Assembly (NCBI GenBank): GCA_033439685.1
Contig: JAUEDM010000004.1
Coordinates: 4,671,593-4,735,592 of the forward strand
Source: Apodospora peruviana
Lineage: Eukaryota > Ascomycota > Sordariomycetes > Sordariales > Lasiosphaeriaceae
Direction: 5' to 3'
Length of the DNA: 64,000 bases
Shown: in pieces, positions 33,999 through 43,871 of the stretch
Layout of the letters: each line of letters opens with the position of its first letter
How positions within the stretch are numbered: the stretch's first letter is position 1
The notes under the pieces: model-generated
What the model was told of the DNA's origin: nothing
The model's input: the letters and a program-made list of their open reading frames with translations, nothing else
Databases searched by the model: none
Made by a program: the position numbers and the translations under genes

Positions 33999-34805
33999 CT
34001 ACTTCGCGCAGCTCTTCTTCGAGCAGACAGTATTCTCATGGATATACTTGATCTGTCCACTCTCCACCCTCATAAGGTTGTTGGTCTGCGTCCCCGGGTC
34101 GCGTGGGATGAACTTGTCGAGAAAGGGGAAATTGTGGAAGATGTCCACCGCGCCCAGCTCCTCGTCGATCGTGTACCGTCGGTTCGTGACCTTGAAGGGC
34201 GGCGAAAAGTTCAGCTTGCAGTTGCCCGTCAGGTAACTCCCGCCCTCAAGTCTTGCGCACTGCTTGCTGAACGGCGGCTGGATGCTCGAGTCGCCCCATG
34301 CATCGATATACGCGTCTCCAGCAGCTTTGATGACCTCGCGCTTGTCGCGCTTCGCCTCTGTAATCACGTCCCACACTTCCTGCTTGTTGTACTTGAGCGA
34401 CCCGGCGGCATTGAAGAGCCAGTCGCCGTCGTCGCAGACCACCGATTCTATCTTGGTGATCTTGGTGTCGGTGAAGGCCAGACGCGTGCCGATCACGTAC
34501 GGGTGCTTGGCTGTCGCGACGACTTCGGTATAGGAGGCGCATTCGGTCGTGTCGTAGATGGATCGATTGAAGTCGATGGCGATCCCTTGGGACAGCACGC
34601 CTTTGGATATGTCCATCACCACATCGTTCTCTTGATACGGCACGGTGCCTTCTGCCAGAGATTTAAGTGTTGTTGGCTTGCCGGCCGTCAGCGCCTCGAG
34701 GTATTCGGCTGTGGCTGCCTTGAGCATGTCTCGGGTGCATGCCGCCGAGGCACCCTGAGAGGCGAGGACGCCCAGCGATACGAGAACGGCGACGAGAGAG
34801 AACAT
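33999..34805 (-). CDS. secreted DUF8021-type protein
   Basis: Single exon, 268 aa from Met at 34805. Signal peptide with hydrophobic core (VAVLVSLGVLAS) and cleavage near GASA-A. The mature protein begins CTRDML, has paired Cys residues, and follows the fungal secreted DUF8021 pattern: an internal repeat with LxxxTxxYxxAL-like helices, RSIYDTTECAS, WLFNA, GNCKLNF and a C-terminal VCSKKSCAK. Function is unknown; many members are induced extracellular proteins. The upstream Met at 34880 would bury the signal peptide, so 34805 was chosen. Intact. Confidence 0.85.
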   Translation of the reverse strand: MFSLVAVLVSLGVLASQGASAACTRDMLKAATAEYLEALTAGKPTTLKSLAEGTVPYQENDVVMDISKGVLSQGIAIDFNRSIYDTTECASYTEVVATAKHPYVIGTRLAFTDTKITKIESVVCDDGDWLFNAAGSLKYNKQEVWDVITEAKRDKREVIKAAGDAYIDAWGDSSIQPPFSKQCARLEGGSYLTGNCKLNFSPPFKVTNRRYTIDEELGAVDIFHNFPFLDKFIPRDPGTQTNNLMRVESGQIKYIHENTVCSKKSCAK

Positions 34806-35389
34806 GGCTGCTGATGACCTGTTTGGGTTGAGTTGCTGGTGCTTCGAAGCTTGGCCTGATGAAGTAAGCCATGGCATCAACGGGGCTTCTTGTATGCGCG
34901 GTGCGGAGACGGAAAAGGAGGGGATATGAGTTCGCCCCCTTAGTACCCTTGGCTATTTTCCCGGTGTAAATAAAATGGGATGTAGCTGCGGAGCTGGGAC
35001 GCGCCGGCTGGCTGGCGGATGTTTTAGCCGCGATATATCTAGAGACCGGCCGCGGCAGTTCCATCCACGAATCACCACTGGATTATGTCCCAGATAGCAA
35101 TGCTACCGAGCACCTGATAGTGCACGGGAAGTTGTGGCAACTGCCGCCCATGGCAGATTTGAGATTTCCAGGTGTAGTGATCACTGAGGTTCGTCCGTGT
35201 CTGGGCACTCTGCAATTGCGGAGGACATATTGGGCTAGCATTACAAATGAGCGTGGATGATATAACTCCATAATTATTGGCCCATTAAATGCACACATCC
35301 GGGCACTGATTCTAGAACACCACTCGCCACCGTGGAATACTACTAACCAGTTATCAATGATCCTCGTGATAAACTTCCAGTTAGAGCCG
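34806..35389. other. intergenic
   Basis: 584 bp between two minus-strand genes. Nothing recognised. Confidence 0.5.
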
Positions 35390-37363
35390 TCACACGAGAG
35401 TGATGGTCTCCTTTGTCAGGCTGGGATCTCGTAGTGCTTCTCCTTCCATGATACCATGCAAATAACATTGGCCGACGACTTTATAACCCCCCGAGCCTGC
35501 GCGTAACACAAAAGGAACTGCTGCGCCTCCAATAACACAGACGACATCGCCCGCCTGAGTGCTCTTGGGAACCTGTCCGATGTACCCTTTGACGGTCCCA
35601 CACCTCTTCATCTGCATAGAGATAGTGGTTGCCCAGTTAGCATACTTCTCACCCTGGTCACACTCCCGATCCCTTTCCTGCATGTTGATCTTGTTGGCGA
35701 CCTCGATGGGAACAAAGAATCCTAGTTCCTTATCCAGCATCCTCATCCTAGGACCGTATCTCTCACGTATTTCCCGATTCGATGAGCTGCGCAACTGGAG
35801 ATAGCCCTTGCAAGCCTCGTACAGCTCACCGAGTTGATCATCTGCTTTCTTCTGTCCCGATCTCGACCGGTTCCAGACCGCGGTGCGCCAGATGACTTCC
35901 TCGTGGTTTTTGGGCGGGTACGCTGATTTTTCTTGTAGGAAATCGGCCATATCTGACAAGCACTGCTGAAGAAATCCATATGAGCCTGCTATTTTCCGCT
36001 TTGCGGTTTCGTCTTCGCCGTTCCCGGGCTCAGCTGTTTGCTCATTCTTCTCCTGGTTATAGTCGTTGATGTCCGCGGATGAGACTTTATCAATGACGTC
36101 CACAATGAAACCATCGCAGTGAAGACTGAGACCATTCTGTGATACTCGCATGTTGGATGATTCTCCGCCGGCACGGACATATGGTATGTCAAATGTCGTG
36201 ACTGCATTACCCTGCATTGGAGCTAGGGTGAAGAAAGGATAGCCCTCACTTGTCCAGTCCGGGACCCAAGACGGGAGGCTAAGATCAGAGTGCAACCCGT
36301 GGAGGTTGTAGAGAAGCTTGTGGCCTTCGCCCAGCTCGACCACAAGTCGAGCAACCCTGGCATACAGATCTGCGACTGACTCTTCGTAATCGACTGTGAG
36401 CCTTTCTCGATAAGCCTCGGTGGCGAGCCCCAATAGGCCGTAGACATGGTCGCGAGGATTTGTCGCCAACGCATTTCTGCTTCTCTGCAGCATGTCGATG
36501 AGACTCTGGCTCGGCTTGTTGTCTCTGCCCATGCCTGTGTCTAGCATTAGGAGGATCTGATGCATTGCCTTGCCCTCGACCACCTGCCATGCCGTTGCTG
36601 GTGTTGGGTTGGAAAACATGGGTATCAGATTGTCCCCGATGATAAAATCCCAGCAGGCAGCAAGGAAAATGCCGTCCATGCCCCACCCGCCACAGATGAA
36701 GAACAGGTCCCGAGCGAGAACAGCCTCCTGTATGATCCAGGTGCGAAGGAACCAAGGGCGGTGCAGAAAAAGTCGGTTCACTTCCCAGAGAGGATCGCCC
36801 CTTGGCGGGAGACCGGTGCCGTCCAGCTCGCGCATGCTGAGATCCTTCAAGTCGTAGCTTATCGGAGTATCGTCTTTGTTCTTGAACTTTAGAGCGGTTG
36901 AACGGAGGATCTGATAGAGCTCCGGGATCTTCTCGCTGCCGTTCTCCTCGGCGCCCAGGTGGACCACAACCCTTTTGGCCTGGGAGTAGAGCGCCTTCAT
37001 GTGGCCGACCTGGACTGCTCTCTCGGCTAGGTCTTCCTGGTTGATGCAGATCTGGTCGACCCAGACCATGACCGAGGTTGTGTCGCCGTGATGGAGCATC
37101 CAGTCCCGGATATTATGCAGAGCCAAGTAGACGCCCCGCGACACGGCCAACCGCTTTCCGTCGATATTGACATGGAAGTCGTTGCTGTTCCCGACGCCCC
37201 AGCAGTAGGAAAGACATATGTACGGTGGCGACTGACCGACCGGAAACTCGAATAATTCGCCCTTGATTCTTTTTGTCGGTTGCTCCAATTCCAAGTCAAG
37301 CAACCTGAAGCTGTCGTCGGAAGAAAGTGGGCTGTAGGCGTAGGAGGATTCATCGGTAGCCAT
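35390..37363 (-). CDS. HET-domain protein (heterokaryon incompatibility)
   Basis: Single exon, 657 aa. The HET domain spans about residues 45-215 with its three typical blocks: YICLSYCWG, VDQICINQED and the ALYSQAKRVVVHLG/AWTLQE-like region (here FLRTWIIQEAV). HET domains are TIR-related cell-death effectors triggered during non-self recognition. The C-terminal 400 residues include a helical region (SWVPDWTS) and a C-terminal FVPI...GDVVCVIGGAAVPFVLR segment common to long HET proteins. There is no ligand-sensing domain. It is transcribed away from the NLR at 37792 from a shared 428-bp spacer, so the two genes are candidates for co-regulation and functional partnership. Intact. Confidence 0.93.
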   Translation of the reverse strand: MATDESSYAYSPLSSDDSFRLLDLELEQPTKRIKGELFEFPVGQSPPYICLSYCWGVGNSNDFHVNIDGKRLAVSRGVYLALHNIRDWMLHHGDTTSVMVWVDQICINQEDLAERAVQVGHMKALYSQAKRVVVHLGAEENGSEKIPELYQILRSTALKFKNKDDTPISYDLKDLSMRELDGTGLPPRGDPLWEVNRLFLHRPWFLRTWIIQEAVLARDLFFICGGWGMDGIFLAACWDFIIGDNLIPMFSNPTPATAWQVVEGKAMHQILLMLDTGMGRDNKPSQSLIDMLQRSRNALATNPRDHVYGLLGLATEAYRERLTVDYEESVADLYARVARLVVELGEGHKLLYNLHGLHSDLSLPSWVPDWTSEGYPFFTLAPMQGNAVTTFDIPYVRAGGESSNMRVSQNGLSLHCDGFIVDVIDKVSSADINDYNQEKNEQTAEPGNGEDETAKRKIAGSYGFLQQCLSDMADFLQEKSAYPPKNHEEVIWRTAVWNRSRSGQKKADDQLGELYEACKGYLQLRSSSNREIRERYGPRMRMLDKELGFFVPIEVANKINMQERDRECDQGEKYANWATTISMQMKRCGTVKGYIGQVPKSTQAGDVVCVIGGAAVPFVLRAGSGGYKVVGQCYLHGIMEGEALRDPSLTKETITLV

Positions 37364-37791
37364 CTAAAACCTAAAGAAAATAAAATAGTTTGTATTGCTG
37401 ATAAAGTAGGGGACGAAACCGGAAATTTGATGTTGTCAGGCAAACTGGTGAAAGTGGTTGAAGGAGGTCCGGGTTTGTCTCTCCTCCGCAGACGGAAGCA
37501 GGCAGGGTGAAAGATCAGGAGTTTCCTGGAGTGTTTCGGACCACACCTGCTTAGCGCTGCGGGTTCCGATCTGCCTTCATTGGTCAATAATTGGGCGGTG
37601 CTGCCTCTGTGTTGATCCGACACGTCACTCGCATTCATCGCTGCGGCTGAGTGTGAAACATCAAATTCCGACAACAACGTCCGAACATATCTCTTCTCCC
37701 AAGATCTTCCTTCTACAAAGGCTCTTGTTGACTGCCTCTAACCTTACGACTGATGTTCAATTTTCTGGTCGAGATTTTCACGGCAGATTGA
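37364..37791. promoter_or_regulatory. bidirectional HET/NLR promoter region
   Basis: A 428-bp head-to-head spacer between the ATGs of the HET and NLR genes. No TATA box or operator can be assigned with confidence; the arrangement alone suggests co-expression. Confidence 0.5.
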
Positions 37792-40700
37792 ATGGAGGCT
37801 CATTCCCAGCTAACACCAGGTGGAGGGGATGAAGGTGCAACCATTCAGGAACTGCAAAGTCTTGTCCAAAGCGGCGCGCTGGATCTCGCGCCAGATGGAG
37901 AGGACCTTGCAATGTCGAGAAATGAAGAAACAAGTGCTCTTAACAAGGTCCCTCCATTCGAGCTCGGTCTATACCTCAACGACACCCCTCCCGTGGGGGG
38001 TTGCTTTGTTGGACGGCAGAAAGCATTGAAGCGGCTTCGAGAGCTCCTCCTGCCAAGCGATAAGGAACTCGGTAGGCGGGTGGTGGTTCTTCAGGGTGGT
38101 CCCGGGTGTGGGAAGACTCACCTGTCCATCGAGTTTGCGCGGCAAAATGGCCACAACTTCAGCTCCGTATTCTGGCTCGACGGCAGCACGCAAGAGCGGC
38201 TCGAGAAGAGCATTGCGCATCTTCGGGACCGCCTGAACGTTGAATACCAGCCCTCCCAAAGTCAGGAATCCACTCCGCCAGCAGAAAACCACAGCCAGAA
38301 CGTAGTCGCAGTCTTGGAGTGGTTCAGTCTTCCAGGCAATGGCAGGTGGCTACTCATTATAGATAACTTCAACGGCAAAGATGGAAGCCTCTCACCGTAC
38401 AGGATTGAGTCGCACTTCCCGACTGCAGATCACGGATCGATCTTGGTCACAGCACGCGGACTCACTACGATACCACCATGCAAGGGTTTGAGGCTGGGAG
38501 GGATGGCCGCTGTCGATGCCGAGATGCTGCTTAGAGGAGAAACAGGGACGTGTATGCAGAATTGTGAGCAACCCACACCATTTCAGATGACCAATCTAGT
38601 CTCTAACCTCCAGATAGACGATGCAGATCTGGTCAAGGAAGCACTGGATCTTCTCGGAGGTCATCCAATCACTCTCAAGCTTGCAGCGGCCTTCATAAGG
38701 GAGACAAAGTGCGCGCTTGGTGATTTCCTTCAGACATATCAGCGTCCGGAGACATGTCTCAGGAGTGGCGAGAATGGCCCGACTCCTGTCTCAGTCGACT
38801 TGCACCCGTCCGTCAAAGCAATGGTAACGATCATCTGTGATCAAATACGCCGCATCGACAGTCCCGCTTGGAATCTCTTGAGCCTGTGGACATGTCTTGA
38901 CAACCGGGATCTCTGGTACGGACTATTTTCACCAGAGTTCCCATTGCCAGTGCAGTCACCATCGCTGTCATGGTATAAGTCAGTTGCTGCATCACCAGAG
39001 AGTTTTGCTGAGGGGATGAGAACCCTGGAGAGGTACGGCATATCTCAACCTGTCGACGATCCCTCCGGCAACTTCGTACACGCCGTCATTCTCCAGTGCG
39101 CTGAAGAGACTCTTTCGAAAGTTGTGGACCCCGAGCTTGCTTGGCTGGCAGTCAGAACAGTTGGACGAGCCATCCCGGACGATGTTGAGAAGATGGAAGT
39201 CGCCCTCAAAGACAGACTCGAGCCGCATGCACGACGCTGCCATCGCTTGGTGACCGCCAAGACAGCGGAACCTTATTTCACCTCAGAAAACCCCTTTCTT
39301 CCGGACGACAATATCAAGCTGGATACAGGCCTGATATACTTTGCCTCGGTCTTCAGGCTCGGCAAGTTTCTCGGGCATATCGGAATGACAAACGAGGCGG
39401 ATGCCCTCTTGATACGGGTCTCACAAGCCTACGGAGATATCATGGGACCGACCAACCCGGTTACTCTTGACGCTATTAACGCCAGGGCATCTGTCCTCGC
39501 TGCTAGTGGGAAGTTGATCGAGGCCGAGAAACTATACCTCGAAGTCTTGAAAACATGCGATGAGTCCCCCGAGGTCCAGGAACCGAACGCATATCCTACA
39601 ATTAAGACTGCACATTCTCTTGCTACTTTGGAGAAGAAGCTCAAGAAGTACGACGAGTCCGAGACACTCTACAGGCGAGTTCTCGACGTGTACATGACCA
39701 GAAAGGGGCCGGATGATTCGTCCACCGCTCATATCGCTGGCGAACTGGCCTTTGTCTGTGCACTTCAAGAAAAGCTAGACAACGCAGCGGAGTTTTACCT
39801 CCTAGCACTACGCGCGCAACGATTATCCAAGGATATTGCCTATGTCACAACGCTCGTGTCGATCAGCCGGCTCGTCCTGGTAACCATTACTTCCGGAAAG
39901 TTAGCCGAGGCCGAAAAGCTCGCCGTGGCCTGTCTGAGTGAGACGGATCAAGCACCCCAGGGACTCGGCAATATCCAAGCTCTGGAAATGATTGAAGTCG
40001 TCCGTGAGATATACTCCAAGGACGGCAAGTTCGACGATGCAGAACGTATGTACTTGCGAGCGTTGGAGTCCTACGAGCTCTTCTTGTCAGCCCAACAGAA
40101 GGAGATGGCAGATCTAGCGTATAATCTTGCGAACTTTTACACTCTCCGGGGCAGGTTCGAGAAAGCGGAACCGATGGTGACTAAGGCTCTCCGAGCGTAC
40201 GAGGAGAGTCTGGGCGCCGATCACCACTACACTTTGGACGCCCTAGCCAACCTGGCCAACATTCTGAGCCAGCAGGGAAAGCACACCGAAGCGGAAAAGA
40301 TTCACCTCCAAGCGCTGGAGCGAAAGGAGAAGTCCTTGGGTTTGGAGCATCGCAAAACCTTCGAATCGTTTAACAATATGGGCGCATTCTACTTTGGGCT
40401 GAACAAATTTGAAGAAGCCGAATCGTTTTGGTTGCGCGCTCTGTATGGCTTTCAGAAAGTCCTCGGCGAGAAGCATTCTGTCACCCTGGGGGTGCTGATC
40501 AACATGGGCACTTTGTACCGGGAGCAACATAGGAGACAAGATGCCGCTAGAAGCCTCCTCGAGGCCTTGGATGGATACGAGAGTGTCATTCGTGAGCCGC
40601 AGGACACATCACGGGAACAACAGCCTGTGATGAAACGAAATCCCGGAGGTGTAGTCTTCATGCAATATTCCAGCGCCGCCAGCAAGGAAGACATCTCCAC

Positions 40701-41358
40701 ATTCCTTCCCGGTTTTAAAGCTGCACTCGACAGCCTGGAAAGTGTCGCTCGTATCTATGTTAGGGAAAAAGATTCCATTGGTGCCGAGGACCTTTTCTGG
40801 CGTCTCATCAAAGCCAGGACACTTCTTGATTCCGAGCCGACTAGTGACACAAGTCAGCTTCTGTCCGTCCTCTTGCTGCAACGATGCCTCATGGAGGTCA
40901 CGGGCGCGGAACCTATGGCTCTTGAGACCACCACTCCGGACTGGCCGGACCCGAATCCAATTTGGCGACTTGTTGATCTTGTGGAAACCACTGGTTCTCC
41001 TGAGGTCTTCAATATCTTGTGCAAGACTTTGATGCGGATTGGAGATGAAAGAGTCAGGGCTGGTCTCCAGATCGAGATTATCTCCTCTATTGAGCATTCG
41101 CAAAGTTCAGGACGATCGTGCGATCGGTGTCAGACGGACATCTCGCCGGAGATAGGTTGGTATGTTTGCCGAAGCTGTCTTAAGGACACGGATCTTTGTG
41201 AGGAATGTTTTCAATCACAGCTTGAGGGATGGGAGTTACATCCTTGCTTTCAGCACGAGTTTTTCGCTGTTTTTGCTGATGGGGTAGAGGATATGGACAC
41301 TTCTAGTGATTTAGCGGAGTGGCTCGAGGATGTAAAAGGTTCTTATGCTAAGTATTAA
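37792..41358 (+). CDS. NB-ARC / TPR NLR with C-terminal ZZ-type zinc finger
   Basis: Single exon, 1,188 aa STAND protein. A short N-terminal region (1-70) has no recognised effector domain. The NB-ARC module begins with FVGRQKAL (about 72-79); it has Walker A GGPGCGKT (102-109), Walker B LLIIDN (187-192), and a GSILVTARG sensor strand (RNBS-B-like). From about 530 to 1,000 a series of tetratricopeptide repeats of the kinesin-light-chain type is visible (for example EAEKLYLEVL, NLANILSQQGKHTEAEKIH), the usual ligand-sensing array of fungal NLRs. Residues 1110-1155 form a ZZ-like finger: CDRC, CRSC, CEEC and HPCFQH. ZZ at the C terminus of an NLR is uncommon. The divergent HET gene may supply the missing effector. 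Intact. Confidence 0.92.
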   Translation: MEAHSQLTPGGGDEGATIQELQSLVQSGALDLAPDGEDLAMSRNEETSALNKVPPFELGLYLNDTPPVGGCFVGRQKALKRLRELLLPSDKELGRRVVVLQGGPGCGKTHLSIEFARQNGHNFSSVFWLDGSTQERLEKSIAHLRDRLNVEYQPSQSQESTPPAENHSQNVVAVLEWFSLPGNGRWLLIIDNFNGKDGSLSPYRIESHFPTADHGSILVTARGLTTIPPCKGLRLGGMAAVDAEMLLRGETGTCMQNCEQPTPFQMTNLVSNLQIDDADLVKEALDLLGGHPITLKLAAAFIRETKCALGDFLQTYQRPETCLRSGENGPTPVSVDLHPSVKAMVTIICDQIRRIDSPAWNLLSLWTCLDNRDLWYGLFSPEFPLPVQSPSLSWYKSVAASPESFAEGMRTLERYGISQPVDDPSGNFVHAVILQCAEETLSKVVDPELAWLAVRTVGRAIPDDVEKMEVALKDRLEPHARRCHRLVTAKTAEPYFTSENPFLPDDNIKLDTGLIYFASVFRLGKFLGHIGMTNEADALLIRVSQAYGDIMGPTNPVTLDAINARASVLAASGKLIEAEKLYLEVLKTCDESPEVQEPNAYPTIKTAHSLATLEKKLKKYDESETLYRRVLDVYMTRKGPDDSSTAHIAGELAFVCALQEKLDNAAEFYLLALRAQRLSKDIAYVTTLVSISRLVLVTITSGKLAEAEKLAVACLSETDQAPQGLGNIQALEMIEVVREIYSKDGKFDDAERMYLRALESYELFLSAQQKEMADLAYNLANFYTLRGRFEKAEPMVTKALRAYEESLGADHHYTLDALANLANILSQQGKHTEAEKIHLQALERKEKSLGLEHRKTFESFNNMGAFYFGLNKFEEAESFWLRALYGFQKVLGEKHSVTLGVLINMGTLYREQHRRQDAARSLLEALDGYESVIREPQDTSREQQPVMKRNPGGVVFMQYSSAASKEDISTFLPGFKAALDSLESVARIYVREKDSIGAEDLFWRLIKARTLLDSEPTSDTSQLLSVLLLQRCLMEVTGAEPMALETTTPDWPDPNPIWRLVDLVETTGSPEVFNILCKTLMRIGDERVRAGLQIEIISSIEHSQSSGRSCDRCQTDISPEIGWYVCRSCLKDTDLCEECFQSQLEGWELHPCFQHEFFAVFADGVEDMDTSSDLAEWLEDVKGSYAKY

Positions 41359-41842
41359 ACACGGAGAAGACTATGATGGGCTTGCAGATGCAGGAAAGGG
41401 GCCCAATAGGGCCATAGGTACCCGTGGCCCTGTTGGGCCCCCCAACTAGGGGAAGGGTTTAGTCAGATCCCTGTCCCAAAAATAGGAGACATCTAATATC
41501 GTGGACGAGTCCACTGGAATTATATCTCGCCTTGGTATCTTACCATGATAATGTATCCTGGTAGATCAACTGCCGCTCTTCCCGGATAAGACTGCCATTC
41601 CCATTCGAATGAGAGCATATTGCTGCCTACTGGGCACATACAACTAAACAGACTTCACCCCTTCTCCAACCTTCCGAGACCCCTACATGTAATTGCTTCT
41701 GATTCTCCTTCAGAAACAGCAAGCATAGCGTTCAAAGATCGCTCAACCGAGCCCTGCCAGCTGCACACTATTCTGTCTCAAGCGTAACAGCTGCCCACTA
41801 ACTCTGCTCCTGACAGCCGCAAACTCAACGCTATGAGGCTGT
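41359..41842. other. intergenic with a strong hairpin
   Basis: 484 bp between the NLR stop and the end of the Zn2Cys6 remnant. The hairpin at 41398-41441 is the only feature seen. Confidence 0.5.
41398..41441. terminator. GC-rich hairpin 40 bp after the NLR stop
   Basis: 17-bp arms (GGGGCCCAATAGGGCCA and its complement with one mismatch) around a 10-nt loop. In the NLR transcript it would form a stable 3'-UTR stem; it may act in mRNA 3'-end formation or stability, or be a footprint of a foldback element. Confidence 0.45.
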
Positions 41843-43106
41843 TCAGCTCCCACGAAAGTGCTGACAAACAAATACAGCCGGGCTTAGCTGGAATGCCACC
41901 AGCTCCCGCAGCACAACAGCCTGCTCGAGCCCATAGTCAACCCTGTACCCGCCTACTGCGATATCCAACGGGAATAGCTCCTCGCACGGGAATATGGGAG
42001 ACTGGTGACCGCTGCTACATGCCATCGCATCACATGTGGCGGTCGTGAGAGAAGTGACCATGTACGAGCACAGACTGACCAACCGATTAGCCAGCAGCAG
42101 AAGTAGCACCGCATTCTCTTCGGCGCGTACGGACGAGCAGTACTGGCAGAGACGTATTGACTCGCCGTGCAGGAGGGCTTGTTTGTGGATATCCAGTGCC
42201 GAGTCAAGACCGCCGCCGCCGCCGTGTATGCTGCTGCTGCTCAATAGGTTGAATTTGTCGTCGATTTCGTCATCATAACTGTTGTTCAGCTAGGTCTCGA
42301 GTTCGGTGATGAGGAAGATGACCTGCTGCAGGCACCGACAACCTGGTTTATTAGAGGCATCCGTGTCCTCTTTTGAGGTATCTTGTCGCCGCCGGTGTAC
42401 GGGTTGACATGTTTTATCTGATGAGGGGAGGACTGGCGATATGAAACAACATGAAATGGCGTGTGGTGTTGGTGGTGGAGGCGACTCAACGTCCGTCGGC
42501 GCTGGCGTGTATGGGCTGCTCCCCGCTGTGGACGAGAAAGACACGTCCCAGCTGTCAGATTCGGTGAACCGTAAAAAGATGTCGTCGGCTCCTTCGTCGT
42601 CGTCCTGATCTCTTTCGAGTAGCTCGATCCTGTTGTTGTTATCCATCAGAGCATCAGAGGCCAGACGCTTCCCCAGCGGCGGCGGTGATAGCGTTTGGAA
42701 CTTTACGTATAGTGGTGACAACATGTTGATGCCATAGTCCTCCTCACAGGTAGTTGGTGATGCTGACGTACGATCTGACGCTTTGTGCCGCTGCCGTTTC
42801 CTTCTTGGACCCTTCGGGTTGCTGGTTGACAACAAACGTGGCTCCTTTTTTCTTGGTGGTGTCGGCTAGGAAGGTGCAAACAATTCTAAGAGACTCGCAT
42901 CTCTGGCAGCCGCCGGACAACTGTCTGTTACATTTGAGCTATAAACATTTGAAACTTTTGTTAGCGATATTGTTAACATCAGGCGTACCGTTCTTCTGTC
43001 ATACCTTTTTTGTTCGGCAGCTGTCGCATGCCTTCTGTTCATTGGGTTTGGGTCCGAGGATCGTCGGATCGCTCCCCCCGGGGGTGACTCGCCATGTTCC
43101 AAACAT
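41843..43106 (-). pseudogene. AflR-type Zn(II)2Cys6 regulator, broken
   Basis: Exon 1 (43106-43005) ends in the first half of the binuclear cluster, ACDSCRTKK; after a 66-nt intron (gtatga...ttatag) exon 2 continues LKCNRQLSGGCQRCESLRIVC, giving all six Cys. The C-terminal part (RLCQYCSSVRAEENAVLLLLL, then GGYRVDYGLEQAV and LRELVAFQL) matches AflR-like regulators of metabolite clusters. Two lesions: a one-base shift that fits slippage in the six-T homopolymer at 42846-42851, and an in-frame TAG at 42290-42292 between ELET and LNNS where a Gln codon would fit. CAG to TAG is a CpA-to-TpA change typical of RIP. It is probably a dead pathway regulator of the adjacent PKS/cyclase remnants. Confidence 0.7.
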
Positions 43107-43139
43107 CTTCAAGTTCAGTGACAGCGAGACACGATAACT

Positions 43140-43597
43140 ACTATGTATTCCCCGTTCTCGGCACGGTCCTCTCACCTCAGGTGTACATTCGCGTCCGTTG
43201 GGGATGGTTGACCTTTTTGGTGTTGCAGCTAGTCGCATCCCTTGTCCTTTTCGTCTGCACTATAATCTCCACAGCACGTCTGGGAACAATACCAACCCTC
43301 AAGAGCTCGGCAATGGCGACGCTTTTTGCATTTCAACAACCTGGTAAAAATAACAGATACCGGAGTGTATCTGCAGACGACCCTGATGAACCATCTGGTG
43401 CACATCAACGTGATCTCCAGGAGTTGAAGCGAGGCGCAAGGCAGATGGTCGCCAAGATGGAGGACGGGGGCATGGTTGTGTCTCGACTTGGGAACTTGAA
43501 GTCAACCGCTACTGCTGCTACTATTACCACTTCTGGTGGACCCGGAACGGAAAGTGAGCTAGAGGAGACAACTTACGGGAGAACGCACTGTTATTAG
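43140..43597 (+). pseudogene. DUF3176-type membrane protein, 3' fragment
   Basis: Only the C-terminal end of a DUF3176-like protein is present: PQVYIRVRWGWLTFLVLQLVASLVLFV (an aromatic-rich pre-helix and the last transmembrane helix), then LKSSAMATLF and a polar tail to the stop. The body of the gene (normally several hundred residues) is missing; upstream lies the first exon of the Zn2Cys6 gene on the other strand. The tail is otherwise open, so truncation was probably a rearrangement. Confidence 0.6.
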
Positions 43598-43871
43598 TGG
43601 GGTGGTTTCTTCTGTGGAAAAGGCATAGGTTGGTGTACCTTGGGGGGAGTTGGGGGGAATCTATAAGCCTTGCGAAGGGTCATAAGGCTTGCAGGCCCGT
43701 GAAATTGCCAGTGGGAGAGGACTTAGGGTTGGGATTGTGTATGAGTGTAACGACTGAAGGTGGTTGGTCCAAGCAAAGGATCCTTCCCTATCACCGATCG
43801 GAGGCGAATCTCGAGCCACACAAGGACGCTATCTGATGACACCCGTTTTCCATCTGAAAAACAAAACTCGT

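Noticed and set aside
34038..34814. 258-residue plus-strand ORF
   Set aside because: Antisense shadow of the DUF8021 gene, which has a signal peptide and conserved Cys.
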